NCBI RefSeq assembly: GCF_048564905.1
Contig: NC_133006.1
Location: forward strand, 22,598,001-22,662,000
Source of the DNA: Vicugna pacos
Taxonomy: Eukaryota; Chordata; Mammalia; Artiodactyla; Camelidae
Direction of reading: 5' to 3'
Length of the DNA: 64,000 nt
Shown here: positions 32,171-46,480 of the stretch, one piece after another
Numbering within the stretch: the first letter of the stretch is position 1
Layout: every line of letters begins with the position of its first letter
Notes under the pieces: generated by a model
What the model saw: only the letters and a program-made list of their open reading frames with translations
Database searches by the model: none
Told to the model about the DNA's origin: nothing
Program-made: the position numbers and the translations under genes

Positions 32171-35150
32171 TGCATTTGTGTCATGATCTACTTAATAATC
32201 CAGTCAAGTAAAGCTCTTTTACTCCTTGCTCCAAATAGCTCTGAATCCAGTATGTGATTCACTCCATTACACAAAAGCCACATCTACTCATCTTTCTGAG
32301 ACCATCACTCCTCTGTGTTGGCCCTCGCTGGGATGTTTGAAAGGATCGGTGAGGCACATTTTTAATCTCTTAGTGAGGGCTGTGTGACTCCTCTAACCGT
32401 TTGATCTTTCTGAAGGGTCTGACACAGTGGTACCACAGTGATGTCACTGATACAGTGACACAAGCAAAAGGCAAAGTATGTACAGTGGCATCCTTAAAGA
32501 AGAGAAGAAATGGTTTCATTTTAAACTGCTTTCATTCTTAAAGGTAATGAGGGGGCATCTTCAAGGCAAGTGAAGAACTACTGAACAATTATCCATTAGA
32601 CTGTTCAGGTAATGGTCCTTTTGTCATAAAAAAAATAGAGGGATGGGGAAGAAAGAGCAAAGAAAAACTGGACGCCTGTTATGTGACTATCCCAAGTCAC
32701 ATAAAATTGAGAAAAATATATTGAGGAAGTTCTGTATAGCAACCTTTAATTGCTGTGTTAACAGGTGTAGAAGAGAATATAATGAAAGAAATAATAGAAG
32801 ACGTTTTCTGAGCTAAGGGAAGACTTAAGTCTTTGGATGGATGAGATTCATGTAATTTAAAGGTATCAAGCAGGAATAATGAAAATATACAAATAGTTAT
32901 ATATGTGATGATGAAATTTTTTTGACTACAGGATCAGAAACAAAAACAATGATAATTTAAAAATTGCTCCCAACACTTCCAGAAAGGAAATAAACAAGCT
33001 AACTAACATACAGCTCATACATAAAAGGACAGGAACCAGGTAGGAAACAGACTTATCTGAAATAGCAGAAGCCAGAAAACAAAGGGAAACAAAGGAGGCT
33101 AGCTTAACATGAAAGGTTGGGTGTTGCAGGAAAGGCAGTGTAAGAGAGGAGATGGATAGGAGACAAGGGAGGGAAAAGAAAATCTGAGCAGAAGTCACGA
33201 GGTGTACATACTGGGGAAAGGGCTTGCTGAGGAGGGTGTTATTTTAAAACTTGGCCCTGTGTGACACAATTCAATTTTCTCGTTGTCACATCCTCAGAGA
33301 CCTAAATTACATTAAAAAATTTGGAATTATATTTTGTTTTTCTTTTGATGTAAAACTGTGCTAAAGCACATCGATTCTACTGGAAGTTCAAGAGCCCTCT
33401 TACCATCCTAGGGTATTGACAGCTCCAAGGGCATTAATTGGGCCACACACACCAGCAGATGGAGACATTGCACTTTAGAAATTCAAGGCAAGATGTGGCT
33501 TTCCCTTCTCCCTTTCACAGATGTGGGCTGGAAGGAGCCAGCATTCCTTCTTAGAGGGTGGGAAACTGGCCAGCTCTTATTTCCCTGGCTATTCCTGCCA
33601 TGTTTCCAAAATATGATGCAATCTGAGATGCGGCTTTGGATGTTTGAGAAGCAAAGAAGCATGAAATGGAGCAGGACTTTAAGCCTGCTTTTGCTCGATG
33701 ATGGAGTTCACTCATCAACATGTGCTAACAGGTAAGCGATTGCTGCTATAAAATTGCATGGTTTACAAGCAAATCATCACTGCCATCACTCTAGCGCAAG
33801 GCACTATCATTTTTCACATTGAGTTTTCATGATCCTCTGCTATTATGTAATGCATTCATGATGCTTCAGCAAGAGTGGTATTTTATTTTATAATCACAAT
33901 TAAAAATTGTCAGAAGGATACATGTATGTAGTTTAAAAATTAAACAATAGAGATATATTTTAATAAAACAGGGGTCCTTCGTGCCTCCCCTTTACTCCAA
34001 TGGACCAAACCCACAAAGAAATCTTATTTTAATGGATGATATTAACATGAATGGACTCAGAATTAGGTCACTTTTTGTGGGGGATGGGAAGTAATCTAAG
34101 GATCAATGAATTTATAAGGATTAGAAACATACAAAGTTTGCTTACTGACCAAAATGAAATTAAATTAGAACTCAGTGTAAAAATATACTGTCAAATCTCT
34201 GCAAACTAAAAAACACACTTCTTTTGAATAAAACGGGAGTCCATTAACTCTTTTATTATATGACGTCACAGACGTTTGCAACTCCTAATGATTCCATACC
34301 TTTGTTGATATGTTTATTTTATGCTGTATTTTTGCCCTAATTGCAGCTCTGTGCTTCTTGTTAGCCTTCTCAGTGACTTGTCTGCTAGAGACAAGTGATG
34401 CTGCCTCATGCCTACTCCTCACTGGCTGGAGAGAAAACCATTATACCCTTGAAAACAGAATAAGTGGTAAAAATACAAGAAATCAGGCTACCTATCAATA
34501 CTGCAACATGAGATCTCTTGGGAAGTACCCCTACCTACACTAAACATGTAAAAACGCTGGAAGATTATCACAGTAAAAAAAAAAAATATATATATATAAA
34601 GCTACAAATTCAGCAAGAGAGATCTATAGATATCAGAAGCAAAGAGGGAAATCCCACTGCAGCTGAGTGGAAGATGAAACTTGATATTTCATGGAGATAT
34701 TGGAAGAGGATACGTCACACCAAAGAAGCCAGAATTATTTTATGCACATCTGCAGTATTGCACCGGAGCCAGCTCATACACGCTTGCAAGAGCAAATTGT
34801 TTCATGAATTATGCGAGTCAGTTGCTAAGGACTGCCATTACTAAAAATTAAATTATGTAAAGTTAGAATTAATATTAAAAACGAGAGGAATAAATACTAA
34901 AAACTCCTCACTCTCTAATTATTTTACTCCATGTTATTATTATATATGCTCTTGAGGTTACTTAACAGCTGTTGCAGGTAAATGTTGAAAATGCTGTATA
35001 GGGATTGCTATGATCAGCTTTTCCCACCTCTCCATTCAGTGACGTCAGGTTAGCAACTTGAAATCAACTTGAAAAGTACAGAGTATTTATATTATGGAAA
35101 TTAGCAAATGCTATAAATAAAGGTTTGACTTACTGTTTGTTGATTTGTCT
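32170..35150. other. No gene recognised
   Basis: AT-rich spacer with short frames only. A CRE-like TGACGTCA occurs at about 34261 and again at about 35040, with no adjoining gene. Confidence 0.4.
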
Positions 35151-35155
35151 AGATC

Positions 35156-35363
35156 AGAGGTCAGCAACTTTTTCTTCAAGGGCAGATAGAAAATATATTA
35201 AGCTTGCAGGCCATACAGTTTCTGTCACAATCACTTAATTCTTCTATTGTGGTGCTAAAGATGCCATAGAAAATATTTAAGTAAATGAATATGGTTATGT
35301 TCTAGTAAAGTCTTGCAAAGACAGGTAGCAGGCCCACCGCCTGCAGTTTATAGGCCTTGGTTT
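35156..35363 (+). mobile_element. Non-autonomous hAT-type DNA transposon (MER1/MER58-like)
   Basis: 'GGTCAGCAACTTTTTCTTCA', 'AGCTTGCAGGCCATACAGTT' and 'GGCCCACCGCCTGCAGTTTA' reproduce the start, body and end of a well-known Charlie-derived mammalian repeat. The exact subfamily is uncertain. Confidence 0.65.
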
Positions 35364-36469
35364 CAACTTAAGAAAGTGGCGGAGGCAGAGTAAACTGACA
35401 AGGATACCATGTATGTAGTCGCAACATTGTGAATAGCACAGAAACATGAGAAAATGTTCTTCAAATACTTTAAAACTATTATCTGATTCGGGCAAGAAGT
35501 TGCTCACAACATTGATAAATGAGTGAAGAGCTGACACATCTTTGTGGTTTCATTTTGCTTTACTCCTGAATGTAAGTGAAAATATTTGTCCTGTTGATAA
35601 AAATGAGACTAGAAGGACTTGATCTCCTACTTTTGCAAAAATACCAAAGTAATAAATTGACCTAAAAACTAGTCCAGGATCATGAAATTTCTGGGACTAC
35701 AATAGAAGAAATAGAGCCTCTTGCTGGGGGCATTTATATAAACAGGGACGTACAAGACCCCCAAAAGAGGGGGAAAAAAGCCCTAACAAAAATGAGATCA
35801 CAATAAAAAGTACAGACTCAAATCATGAAACATCCAGAATAATCACAAGGAGATGAAGAGATCTTCTGATCAAAGTGGTCCTGAGACTTTAAAATTTGAT
35901 AAATCCATTTACTCCACAGATGCAGCTCTGATAGGTAAAAGGAAAAAGGAGAAATGAACAAAAAAGGGCTGCAGGTGGGTACATGCTAGAGATAACAAAG
36001 GCTAGATGAGAAGTCCCATTCTCCACCTCCACCCAGCTGCACCAGCAGGTCCAGCCTCTCTTGGTCACCTAGAGACAGAGAGTGACCCAACCCAACATTT
36101 CTTGGCCTTCATCCTTGAGCAGCAAGGGGCATCCCAGGTGGGTTATGTCCCCTCCGTGGCACAGCAAAGAACAAGAGAGACGCAGTTCAGCACTAAGGGG
36201 CCTGGAGAGCTGACCAAAGGGCATTCCTTCCTTCCCCGAGGCTGACTGACCCCATCTACCACCTAGGAGCACTGGTTGGCCCCAAGAAGTGCCTCCCACC
36301 CCCAAGGATGACACCAGGTGGGACTGAATGGAGCCTCAGTGGTACAACATAAATGAAACAGACCAGAACAGCACTATAAGGGCTTTGAAAACAAGATTGT
36401 CTTCAGAACCAGAGCCTTTAAATTAGGCCAGGACACATGTGTTAAGACCCAAAAGGGTGACTGCCTGCT

Positions 36470-37520
36470 AAAATAAAATATTTGAACAGGATCCAGCGTC
36501 TCCTAGCATAATAGCTAGAATGTCCAGGATAAAATAAAATATTGCTTTTGTCATACCAGGATCAGGAAGAAAACACCTTGAATGAGAAAGGACAATCAAC
36601 TGATCAGAACAATCAAGACAGATCAGATGTTGGAAGTAGCTGACAAGAAATTTAAAGCTTCCATTACAAAATGCTTTGATGAACAATTATAAATTATCTC
36701 AAAACAAATGAAAATAATAGAAAATTTAAGTAAAGAAATAGAAGTTATAAAAAAGAACCAAATAAAAATCACAGAACTGAAAAATAAAATAAATGGGCTA
36801 AATAGTAGAGTGGAGATGACAGAGAATAGAAATCAGTGAACTTGAGGATAGATTAATGGAATTTACTCAGTTTGAACATAGAAAATGGACTGAAAAATAT
36901 GAACAGAGACTCTGGGACTTATACAGTAATAACAAAAGATCTAACATTTTAATCCTAGGAGACTCAGGGAAGAAAAAGAATGTGGGATTGAAAAGTATTC
37001 AAAGAAATAATGGCTGAAAACTCCCCAAAACTGGATAAAGACACAGTGTTACAGATTCCAGAATCTGAGCAAAACCCAAATAGGATAAACACAAAGACAT
37101 TCACATCAAGAGACATGGATTATTAAACTTGTGAAACCCAAGGCAAAAAAGTAGAAAATCTTAAAGGCAGCCAGAGAGAAATGGTACATTATTATAAGGG
37201 AACATCAAATTACATGATAGCGGGTTTCTCACCTGAAGCCACAAAGTTCAGACAGAAGTTGCACAATGAGTTTCAAGTGCTGAAAGAAAAGAATTCTCAA
37301 CCATGAATTATTCTATACCTCGCAAAACTGTCCTGCAGGAATGAAAGGGAAATAAAAACATTTTTAGACAAAGGAAAACTAAGAATATGTTGTTGGTAGC
37401 AAACCTATCCTTAAAGAATGGGGAAGGGAAGTTCTCCAAACAGAAAAAAAAAAAAATGATAACAGAACAAAGTTTGGAATTTCCGAAAGGAGGGAACAAC
37501 AAAATGGGTAGAAATGAGTT
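36470..37520 (+). repeat. HAL1/L1M LINE body
   Basis: Characteristic phrases are 'AAAGGCAGCCAGAGAGAAAT', 'AGTGCTGAAAGAAAAGAATT', 'AACTGTCCTGCAGGAATGAA' and 'AACAGAAAAAAAAAAAAATG'. Together they represent the ORF1-type half-LINE HAL1. Frames are broken throughout. Confidence 0.7.
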
Positions 37521-37539
37521 CTGCCAACATGCAGCCAGC

Positions 37540-37725
37540 GTGAGAGAAGACCCCAGCCCTCAGATGAGAACTGCAACCCCAGCTTGTGACTTCAGTCTGC
37601 TGAGACCTCAAACAGACAGCCTGTCATAACACCTCTGACCTAGAACACTGGATAATAAACCGGTGTCCTTTGAAAACTGCCAAGCTTGCACTAATCTATG
37701 GCAGTGGTAGAAAACTAACACAATA
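37540..37725 (+). mobile_element. 3' portion of a MaLR-type LTR
   Basis: 'GGATAATAAACCGGTGTCCT' and 'GGCAGTGGTAGAAAACTAAC' match the ending pattern of MLT1/THE-like LTRs. It is a broken fossil adjoining the HAL1 copy. Confidence 0.45.
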
Positions 37726-39990
37726 TCGCTTGCTCATTGTAAGTTTTACATACTGCATCTTAAGCTCTTAAAAAAGATGTAGCTGGAATGCTTAATGCTT
37801 GATATACATTTCACATATTAATTCTTGGTCTTTTCATATAACTTGCAGTTGTGTTTATTATGATGACCTTTTTAAGTAGAAATACAAAGTTTAAAAATAT
37901 AGTCTAACTTAATATTTTTCTCTGTAGTCTCTTTTTGTTATTTAAATCATCATCCTAGCACTTTTTAATAAAATAAATATTCACATATATATTTTTTCCA
38001 TATTTTGAGTTCCTTCTTATTTTACATTTGAACTTTTAATCCATCTCAATACCATCCATGTGTTTGTTTACATATGGTCGCTTTTTACTTTCCAAGTAAT
38101 AAACTAATTGACCCAATGCCGTGTTCAGTACATTTCCCTCGCTCCATTTAATTAAACTTTTATTATGCACTACTTTCTTAATTTGTCCAAAATGAAGGTG
38201 GGGTAACTTGCTCTGACTTGGAAGTAGTCCCAGTGTAGCACTCTTTTAAAGAGGCAAGAGTAAATTGCTTAACGTATAATTAAAAACAACTCAAACCTTT
38301 ATTGCAGTCTCTTGAGAAGTATCAAATTTGGATTATATTTCTAACACCAAGAAGCATGATTTAAAGTCCCTTTAAAATATCTTCTTCCCCTAAAATCTCA
38401 CACTAGATTTCTTCACTCACCGCAGTTTCCTCACCACCATGCTGCTTTTGCTTCCATTCCACCTCTAGGTGCCGTGATGATCAAGAATATCTCAAAAGTC
38501 TCTGAGGAGACTTGTCTTCCATCCTCATACCTGACTGACTTGCAATCCCCATTAGCTTCTGCCCTTTACCCGGCAAATCAGGACTGACTACAGGGGTGTG
38601 GAGTGGGTCCTTCTGTGCCATGGAAAAGTGGAGAACATAACATATAACATAAAAGCTTCTTAGAAATATGTTTCTGTTTCCTAACCCAAAATTTTCTCAA
38701 AGGATTAACTGCTTCCTCAAAATACAGTAAATAAATTTCTCAATCTCATTAATCTTAATAAAAATTAGGCTCTATTTCTGTGCAATTTTATTTCATCACT
38801 GTCCTTTTTTTGGTAGCAGTATAAACATTTTAACTATTTAGCTTTATAATCATTTGTAAACATCTACAGAGAAACTCACTCTATTTTTCTTATTAATAGC
38901 TATTTTTGTACATTTAATATTCTTGAAAAATTAGAAACATTTTGCTAGAAAACTATCTTATTGATGTTTAGATTAAGGCGACACCAAATCTATACCTTGT
39001 TTGGGAAAATGACAAAAGCTCTCCTGTTCAAGAACATGACATTTTTATTTATGTATTAAACTACTTTCTGTCCTTAAGTCAACTTCTGTTCTTTCCCTTT
39101 ATTGCACAAGTGGCTGTAGAGTTTACTGCTTTGATATTTTTGTACATTTGTTTCTCTTATAAATGAGTTGTTTTCTGTACCAGACTTAGTGGCTTAGTCT
39201 GCCAGAGACAAGTGACACTGCCTCATATCTGTTTATTAGCTGGAGAGGAAAGTATTTAATGGTTTAACTTAAGCACAACTTCGTGAATTTGTTTAAAGCA
39301 ACATTCCATATTTGGTTACTCTGTGGTCTAGTAACCACTTTCTACCACCAAAGCAAACTTCCTCTCCTCCAAGAGCCAGGCGTGTGATTCAGAGCAGTTA
39401 CGTAGTTGTTGTTCCTCTTGTCCTGGGTGTCTGGTCTGCTAGTTTTATCTAACTGAAAACTTTTTTCTCAACTTCTTACAGTAAGTTTTGATTCACAAGC
39501 ATTTTAGGCTGACTTACAATATAATAATTTCCCACAAGTGTGAAAAATATAGGTAAAAACAATTTTGAAGTAATATCAGTACAAGATAACAAGACAGAGT
39601 GCCCAGATTCAAACATAACTTTCAACAAGGTAGTCTCTCTATAAGGTGCTTTTAAAGTAATCAGAATCAATTTGATCGATACAGACTTAGGAGGTAATAT
39701 GTCAATGAAAGGCAAGCCCCATATTCTGACTGAGCACATGAGAAGAAGACAGGTCAGTGAGGAAGAGGCCCTGCTCAGAAGGCTAAGGTAAGGACCGGGC
39801 AGGGAGGACTGACGTGGTCTGAAATCTAGACACGTTCTCTAGCTGCTAATTGGGCATCAGCATCAGTTGAATGTTTTAGTGAGATCCTGTCTTACATCTC
39901 TGATGATCCTAAGACCAAAAAATGAGAATCATTTCAGTGAAATTTGTCCACAGAAACCATTAAAATGGTTATGTGCTCATTTATTTTTCT
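37725..39990. other. No gene recognised; AT-rich
   Basis: The short phrase 'CTGCCAGAGACAAGTGACACTGCCTCAT' type near 39200 resembles a phrase near 34380-34410, so a low-copy duplicated or dispersed element may be present. Nothing else is identifiable. Confidence 0.4.
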
Positions 39991-40650
39991 TCATGTTTTT
40001 CTTGGTTTATTTTTTAAATTCAACTGATTTTGAACAGCTAATACACACATGTTCATAACAAAAATTTGGTACAAAGCTGCTTTATAGTAGAAAGTTTACC
40101 TCTCTCCCAACCCAAAGAAAGAGCTATCAAGTGTGCCTCTGAGGAGACAGCCATTGTTAGTACTTTTTGTTTATCCTTCCAGAAATATTCTCAATATATT
40201 ACAGCAAAAACCATCTATCTCCATCTATCATCTGAATAGCTGTCTATTATTAACACAAATCGTAGTATGTTATGCTCTGATTTTTTTCAATTAACCATTT
40301 ATCTTTGATGTGTTTTCATATCTGGACATAAATTTATGTGCCTCATTTTGAAAATACTCATCAGTAGTCTGATAGTGATAGACAGTCAGATTGTTTTGTA
40401 TCTTTGTTCTTTTAAACAGCAGTGCAATGAATAGCTTTATATATTCATTACTTTATATGTGTTCAAGATACATGAAGGATGAATTGTGAGGTGGAATTGT
40501 TAGGTCAAAGCTGCATACTTGTAATTTTGATTGATGGTGCCAAATTTTCCTCTGTTTACAACTCAACATCAATCTATGAGAGTGTATTGTCACATTTCTT
40601 GAGGTTTTCCCATTTTATAGGAAAAAATGACGTCCCCATCTTTTTTTCTT
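39990..40650 (+). repeat. LINE-1 (L1M) 3' fragment
   Basis: 'GTGCAATGAATAGCTTTAT', 'GAGGTGGAATTGTTAGGTCA' and 'TCAATCTATGAGAGTGTATT' follow the order of old L1 3' UTRs. Confidence 0.6.
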
Positions 40651-42010
40651 CCTGTGTTAATTAGGGTAGGCCGAATGGCTGTATGAGATAAACCCGTGAA
40701 TGTACGACGGCTTCAGACACAGTAGAGGTTTACATCTCACTAATGTAGCAACAGGCGGGGTGGATGCTGAGGATTAGTAACGCTCCTCCAGGTGGTGATG
40801 CAGGGACCAAGGCTCCCATACTTCAACATGTTGCCTCACAATTTTTAAGTGAAAATTAACACATCTCAATTTTCCTTAAGAAGAGAGGTCAAGAACGGTG
40901 GACAGTTGTGGTCTCCTAGAAGACCAGGGCAAGGGGGTTAGTGAGATTTGCTACAGCGTCCACTGCTATAACTGGCCTTGTGATTGTAAGTAAGCTTCAT
41001 CATGTGCCTCCTTCACAAACCATTCTTGATTCCCCTCCTCCTATGACTTTAGTCTAGATTATATTTCTGGCTAATTGCAGAGACTACCTTCCCAGAAGGG
41101 TCTGTGCTCTAATTTACCCTGCCTTTGTTGGGCTACGATTATTTTAGTGTCTCTGCCAGTTATTACCACACATAAAAGTATTAAAAGATCGTCCAGTAAA
41201 TTCCAGGGTTGCACACATATTCCTCCCTGCCCTTACTGTGTATGAGCAAGCTGTTTCCCATTGTAATTAAGATCAGTTTCTCCATTTGGTACATAAACTC
41301 CCTTGTTAGCTTCTTGGTCTGCTGGCTTGAGATGGAGATAGATAGTTTTTGAGATGATTGAAATCTTACTGAGTAACTTTGCAGAAACATTTCTCTTTCA
41401 GGAATCAGGGTATCTAAATTGAGAGAACTCAAGTTAAAAGGGACAATTAGCATAAATTCCACAACTACGTTTACCAGTGAGAGGAGCCACTCCTTGGTTC
41501 ACATCATTCGTTCAAATTTCATATCACATCTTAGAGGGCAGTCTCCTCCACCCAACACCATTCAATCATTTTGTTGGACAGATACATCTTGATAATGGGC
41601 TATATATCATAAGCCTATTGCCATATTTCCTTTGTTAGTAAATGGGTTCTGTGACCTGAGGTTTTATATCAATGAATATGACATATGAGTCCTTGGATGG
41701 TGATAGTTTTGGAGGCACTGTGGGCAAAAATGGCAAACCCATATCTGAAATATATACCAAGGCTAGGAAGGATAAATCACTTCCCCTCCAAGGCAGAAGG
41801 TTTTGATATAGTCAATCTGCTATCATTTAGCTTGGTCTTCCCAAAGAATGGTGCCATATTAAAAGCTCAGTGTCATTCTCTATTGTTGGTATATTGGGAC
41901 TCGGCTATGCCATTAACTAGATCACTTTTGCTAAGCACAGGCCTGTTGAGTGCACATATAATAAAGTTTAAAAAGAAACCTCAAAACGATTGAGCTGTTC
42001 TGCAAGTAAG
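40650..42010. other. No gene recognised; possible unassigned old repeat at 40650-40840
   Basis: Frames of about 100 codons on both strands overlap and show no known protein. The first 190 bases have the feel of a dispersed repeat I cannot name. Confidence 0.35.
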
Positions 42011-42350
42011 CTAACTGCCTGTTATAATAAATAACATCCTTTAAAGAAATATGATAAAAATCAAGTACTTAACAAAATAAAATCCACAATGTTCAGCATC
42101 TGATGGAAATTACCAGACACACCAGGAAAGAGAACCATTAACTATATTGAGGAAAGAAAGAGGTCAGTGAAAAAAAGGAGTAGAAAACAATGGAATTAGC
42201 AGACAAAGATGTTAAAACATCTATGATAAATTTACTTAAGGATTTATAGAAATAAAGACACGGTGAGTAGAGAAATAGAAGATATAAAAATAATAAAACA
42301 TACATCTAGAAATAAAAACAGTATCTGAAATAAAAAATCCTCTCGGTGGA
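42010..42350 (+). repeat. HAL1/L1M fragment
   Basis: 'AGCATCTGATGGAAATTACC', 'TAGCAGACAAAGATGTTAAA' and 'AGAGAAATAGAAGATATAAA' are HAL1-like. This is the upstream part relative to the copy at 36470-37520. Confidence 0.55.
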
Positions 42351-42693
42351 TCTATCTCCCTTATCTCATTTCCCCTAAGTAATAAAGACTTAAATCTGCA
42401 GGGAGGAAAGCATCACAATTATAGCCTGAAGATGCTGGTGGTAACCAACTTTATCTGGGGAAGGGAGTGAGGGAAGAAGTTCTACCCATGGGGAGGGGCA
42501 AAAATACTTGTGAAGGTTACTATGATGACACCCAAGCCCACAGCGCCTGCCTAAGATTGAAGCACAAACATAACATCAGAGAATGACCCCATCCCATATC
42601 CCACCACCAAACTAACAAGCACTGAGTAAAGATGATGGATGTAAGTGGGATATCGCTGGGAGAGCTTTAAGAGACAGATTCTCTTTGGGAAGT

Positions 42694-42697
42694 GGCG

Positions 42698-42749
<52 letters not shown>
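42694..42749. repeat. (CG)n(CA)n microsatellite
   Basis: Short GC dinucleotide run leading into about 20 CA units. Confidence 0.95.
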
Positions 42750-42753
<4 letters not shown>

Positions 42754-42849
42754 ACACAAAGCTAGGTAAGGAGGCAAACACAAGGCATCAGCAGACAATT
42801 TGAAGACACTGATGCACTGAGGTTGACCATAATAAACACAAACTTTTGT

Positions 42850-45290
42850 TTATCATTTCAGAGAAGCAGCTTTTAGTTTCACTGATCTTTCTGTGATCTT
42901 TCAGTGTATTTTACTTATGGTCTGATCTTTGTTATTTCCTTCCTTTCAGTAGATTTGAGCTTTGTTTATTCTTCTTTTTCAGGTACCCTGAGGTATAAAG
43001 CTAGGTTGTTTACTTGAGATTTTTCTTTTTTGAGGTATGTATTTTTTTTTTTTACTATGAACTTTCCTTTTAAAACTGCTTCTACTGCATCCCATAAATT
43101 TTGGTATGTTTTATTTCCATTTTCATTTATGTCAAAGCTTTTTAAATTTTACTTTTGATTTCCTTATTGACTCACTGGCTGCTCAGTAGCATATCGTTTA
43201 ATATTCACACATATGTGTTTTTTCCTAGTTCTCTTTTTGTAATTGATTTATAGTTTCATACTATTGTGATCAGAAAAGATGCTTGGTATGATTTTAATAT
43301 TCCTACATTTGTTAAGACTTTTGTGGCCTAACATTTAATCTAACCTGAAGAATGACTCATGTGAACTTGAGAAGAATGTGCATTCTGTTGGGTGCAATGT
43401 TCTTTATATACTTGTTAAGTCTATCTGTGTAACATATCATTCAAAGCCAATGTTTCATTATTGATTTTCTGTTTGGACAATCTAACCATTGATGGAAGTG
43501 GGCTGTTGAAGAACACTACTATTATTTTGTATTGCTATCTATTTCTCTGCTTATGTCTACTCATATTTGCTTCAAATATTAAGTGCTCCCATTTTGGATG
43601 CATTAATATTTATAAATGTTATAACTTCTTATTAGATTGACTCCTTTATTATTATGTGATGCCCTTCTTCATCTTTTATTACAGTCTTTGTTTTAATGTC
43701 TATCTTGTCTGATATAGATATAGTTACCCCAGCTTTCTTTTTGATTCCATTTGTATGGAATATCTTTTTTACCCCTTCACTTGCAGTCTGTGTATGTCCT
43801 TACACCTACAGTGTGTATTGTTCACAGAATATAGATAGGTATTGTCTTTTTATGCATTTGGCACTCCATGTTTTTTGTTTGGCTAATTTAGTCCCTTTAC
43901 ATTTAAAGTAATTATTAATAGATATGTACTTATTCTTATATTGTTAATTATTTTATAGCTGTTTTGTAGTTCTGTTCTTTCTTCTCTTGCTCTCATCCAT
44001 TGTACTTGATGACTTTCTGTAATGGTGTACTTAGATTTTTTTCTCTTTATGTTTTGTGTATTTACTATAAGTTTTTGCTTTGAAGTTACTATGAGGCTTA
44101 CATATAACAACTTATAACAGTCTACTAAAATTTGATAACAACTTAAGTTGGAATGTATTCTAAAGCTCTACATTTCTATCTTCCCCAATTTTTGTGTTTT
44201 TGATGTCACATTTTACATCTTTTTATATCTTGTATCTCAACTAATTATTGTAGCTAGTTATTTTTTTACTACTTTTGTCTTTTGATCTTCATTCTAGCTT
44301 TTTGAGTGGTGAATCCACTACCTTTCCTGTATATTTACCTTTACCATTGAGATTTATATCTTCATGTTTCCTTGTTACTGATTAGCACTCATTGTTTTCA
44401 GCTTAAAGAGGTCCCTATACATATTTTCTGTAAGGTCAGTCTAGTTCTGATGAGATTCTTTAGCTTTTGCTTGTCTGGAGAACTCTTTATTTCTCCTTCA
44501 GTCCTGACTGACAGCTGCCAGGTAGAGTAATCTTGGTTGGAGATTTTTTTTCTTTCAGTACTCCACATACATTGTGCTACTCATTCTACAATGTTTGTGC
44601 TGAAAATCTGCTGATAGTCTTATGGGGATTCCATTGTATGTAACTAATTGTTTTTCTCTTGTTGCTTTTAAGATTCTATCCTTGTCTTTAACTTTTAACA
44701 TTTTAATTATAACGTGTCTTGGTGTGGATTTTTTTGGACTGATATTATTTAAACTCTCAGCTTCCTGGATCTGGATGTCTATTTTTTTTCCAAGATTAAG
44801 GAAGTTTTTAACCATTATTTCTTCAAATAAAATTTCTGTCCCATTCTTGCTCTCTTTTTCTCTGGGACTCCAGGAAGCATATGTTAGTCCACTTGAGGTT
44901 GTCCCATGAGTCCCTTAAGTTACCTTTACTTGTTTTTCCATTTTTTTTTCCTTTTAGCTGCTCTGATTAGCCAAGCTGCTCTGGCTTTTCTTTTAAGTTC
45001 ACTGATCCTTTCTTCTGATTCATCTATTCTGTGTGTTCTCTTTTAATTTTCTTATATTTTCTGTCTCTTTGTTGAAGTTCTCACTGTGTTCATCTATTCT
45101 TCTCCCAAGTTTAGTGAGCATTTTTATGACCAGTACTCTTCATCAAGTGAATGACTTGTGTCCTTTTTACTAAGGTTTTTTTTTCTCTCTTGAGGTTGTA
45201 TCTTGTTATTTTGTTTGGAATGTACTCTTCTGTTATTTTGTTCATTTTTCTTGACTCTCCATGTTGGTTTTTATACATTAGATGAAACAG
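42850..45290 (-). repeat. Long antisense LINE-1/HAL1 copy
   Basis: The plus strand shows the reverse of an old L1 body: 'CTTGAGAAGAATGTGCATTC', 'GATGGAAGTGGGCTGTTGAA', 'TATCTTGTCTGATATAGATA', 'TTTGCTTGTCTGGAGAACTC' and 'TAACGTGTCTTGGTGTGGAT' in the known order. Near its right end a unit of about 40 bases (with ATTAGATGAAACAG at about 45276 and 45316) is tandemly duplicated. Confidence 0.75.
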
Positions 45291-45359
45291 ACTCTCTGTG
45301 TTGGTTTCTATGCATTAGATGAAACAGCCACCTCCTCCAGTATTGAAGCATTAGCCTTG

Positions 45360-46480
45360 TGTAGAACATGAACATTACAGTAATGTCCTCATGTCAAACA
45401 GTAAATTTTCAGTTTATATTTATATTGGTACTAAATCCTTTTAAAAGTTATATTTTATTTAATCAATATTTTAGGATTTTAAGGGCTCTTTTGCTAGTTT
45501 CTCTGAAGGATCAATTTATGAAATTGACCAAATTCAACCAAAACACTTCTCAACTATTTAAAATATTTATTCCAACTTATATTAAAAGCATTTAAAACAA
45601 TTTCTGAAATTATCTGTGAAATATAATTGACCTGTTTTCATTTTGTCTCTATAAATGCATTGGTTATAAAGCTTCATGGAAACTGGAGCTGTTTGATGGA
45701 AGAAAGATGGAGTGGAGTCCCAGGGAGTGAGAGAACAGGGCCCATGGGAGGGCAAGAGGGACACAGATACTCAGAGGTCTGTGATTCTTAGCCCTCTAAA
45801 ACACCTTCAAGCCCTCCAAGCCATCAGATATGAATTTACACAAACCTTAGGAATAAAAAAAAGAAAATGAGTTTAGGGTACATCAATCATTTTGGTAAAT
45901 TTCGCAAACTGGTCATTGGTACATTGGTTCTTCAGTAAACTGGCTTTTGGTGGATTGGGTTCATCAGATTAACCTGGACCCTTTTTGGATCACAAAAAGT
46001 AATCTACAGTTCTGAAAAGTCCCCTTCATACTGCTTCCAAGGTGGCTGTATAAACAGAGGAGCATGACATAGCACTCCTCTGCTTAAATTCCCTCTAACT
46101 TTTCTTGTTAAGCTAAAGAAAATCCAGGCTACTTTCAATGGTACTATCATCAAATCTCACAAAGACTAGGATACCTGAATTCCACCCTCTAATCATACGA
46201 AACTACACATGAGTGACCCTATCTTCCCACTCCAAATCTTGTCAAACCTCTGTGTGAATACTCAAATATGTGTCTTTGCCTGGAATGATTATAGCCCTTT
46301 AGCAGCTGAGCTGAATTTCCACAAGGAAGTAGTCCACACCTTTATCTTCCACCCTGAGGTTACAGAGGATGCACCGTGAGAGTCTCCCTGTAGTAACCCT
46401 GACCCATATCAATGACTGTTTCTTGATCCCACCGTCTACCCACATGGGGTGCACACTGCCCTCATCCTCTACAGAGTCCT
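45360..46480. other. Spacer with possible L2-like stretch at 46040-46420
   Basis: 'CCTCTGCTTAAATTCCCTCT' and 'TTTGCCTGGAATGATTATAG' resemble L2 phrases. No gene is visible. Confidence 0.4.

Noticed and set aside
35030-35065. CRE-like TGACGTCA next to TTAGCAAC as another X box
   Set aside because: The two parts are in the wrong order for X1-X2 and there is no Y box at proper spacing.
42694-42749. Regular repeat considered as an array of spaced repeats
   Set aside because: It is a simple dinucleotide microsatellite. No CRISPR-like array exists in the window, nor is one expected in a mammal.
43696-44909. Several frames of 70-95 codons on both strands
   Set aside because: They fall inside an antisense LINE-1 copy with broken frames.
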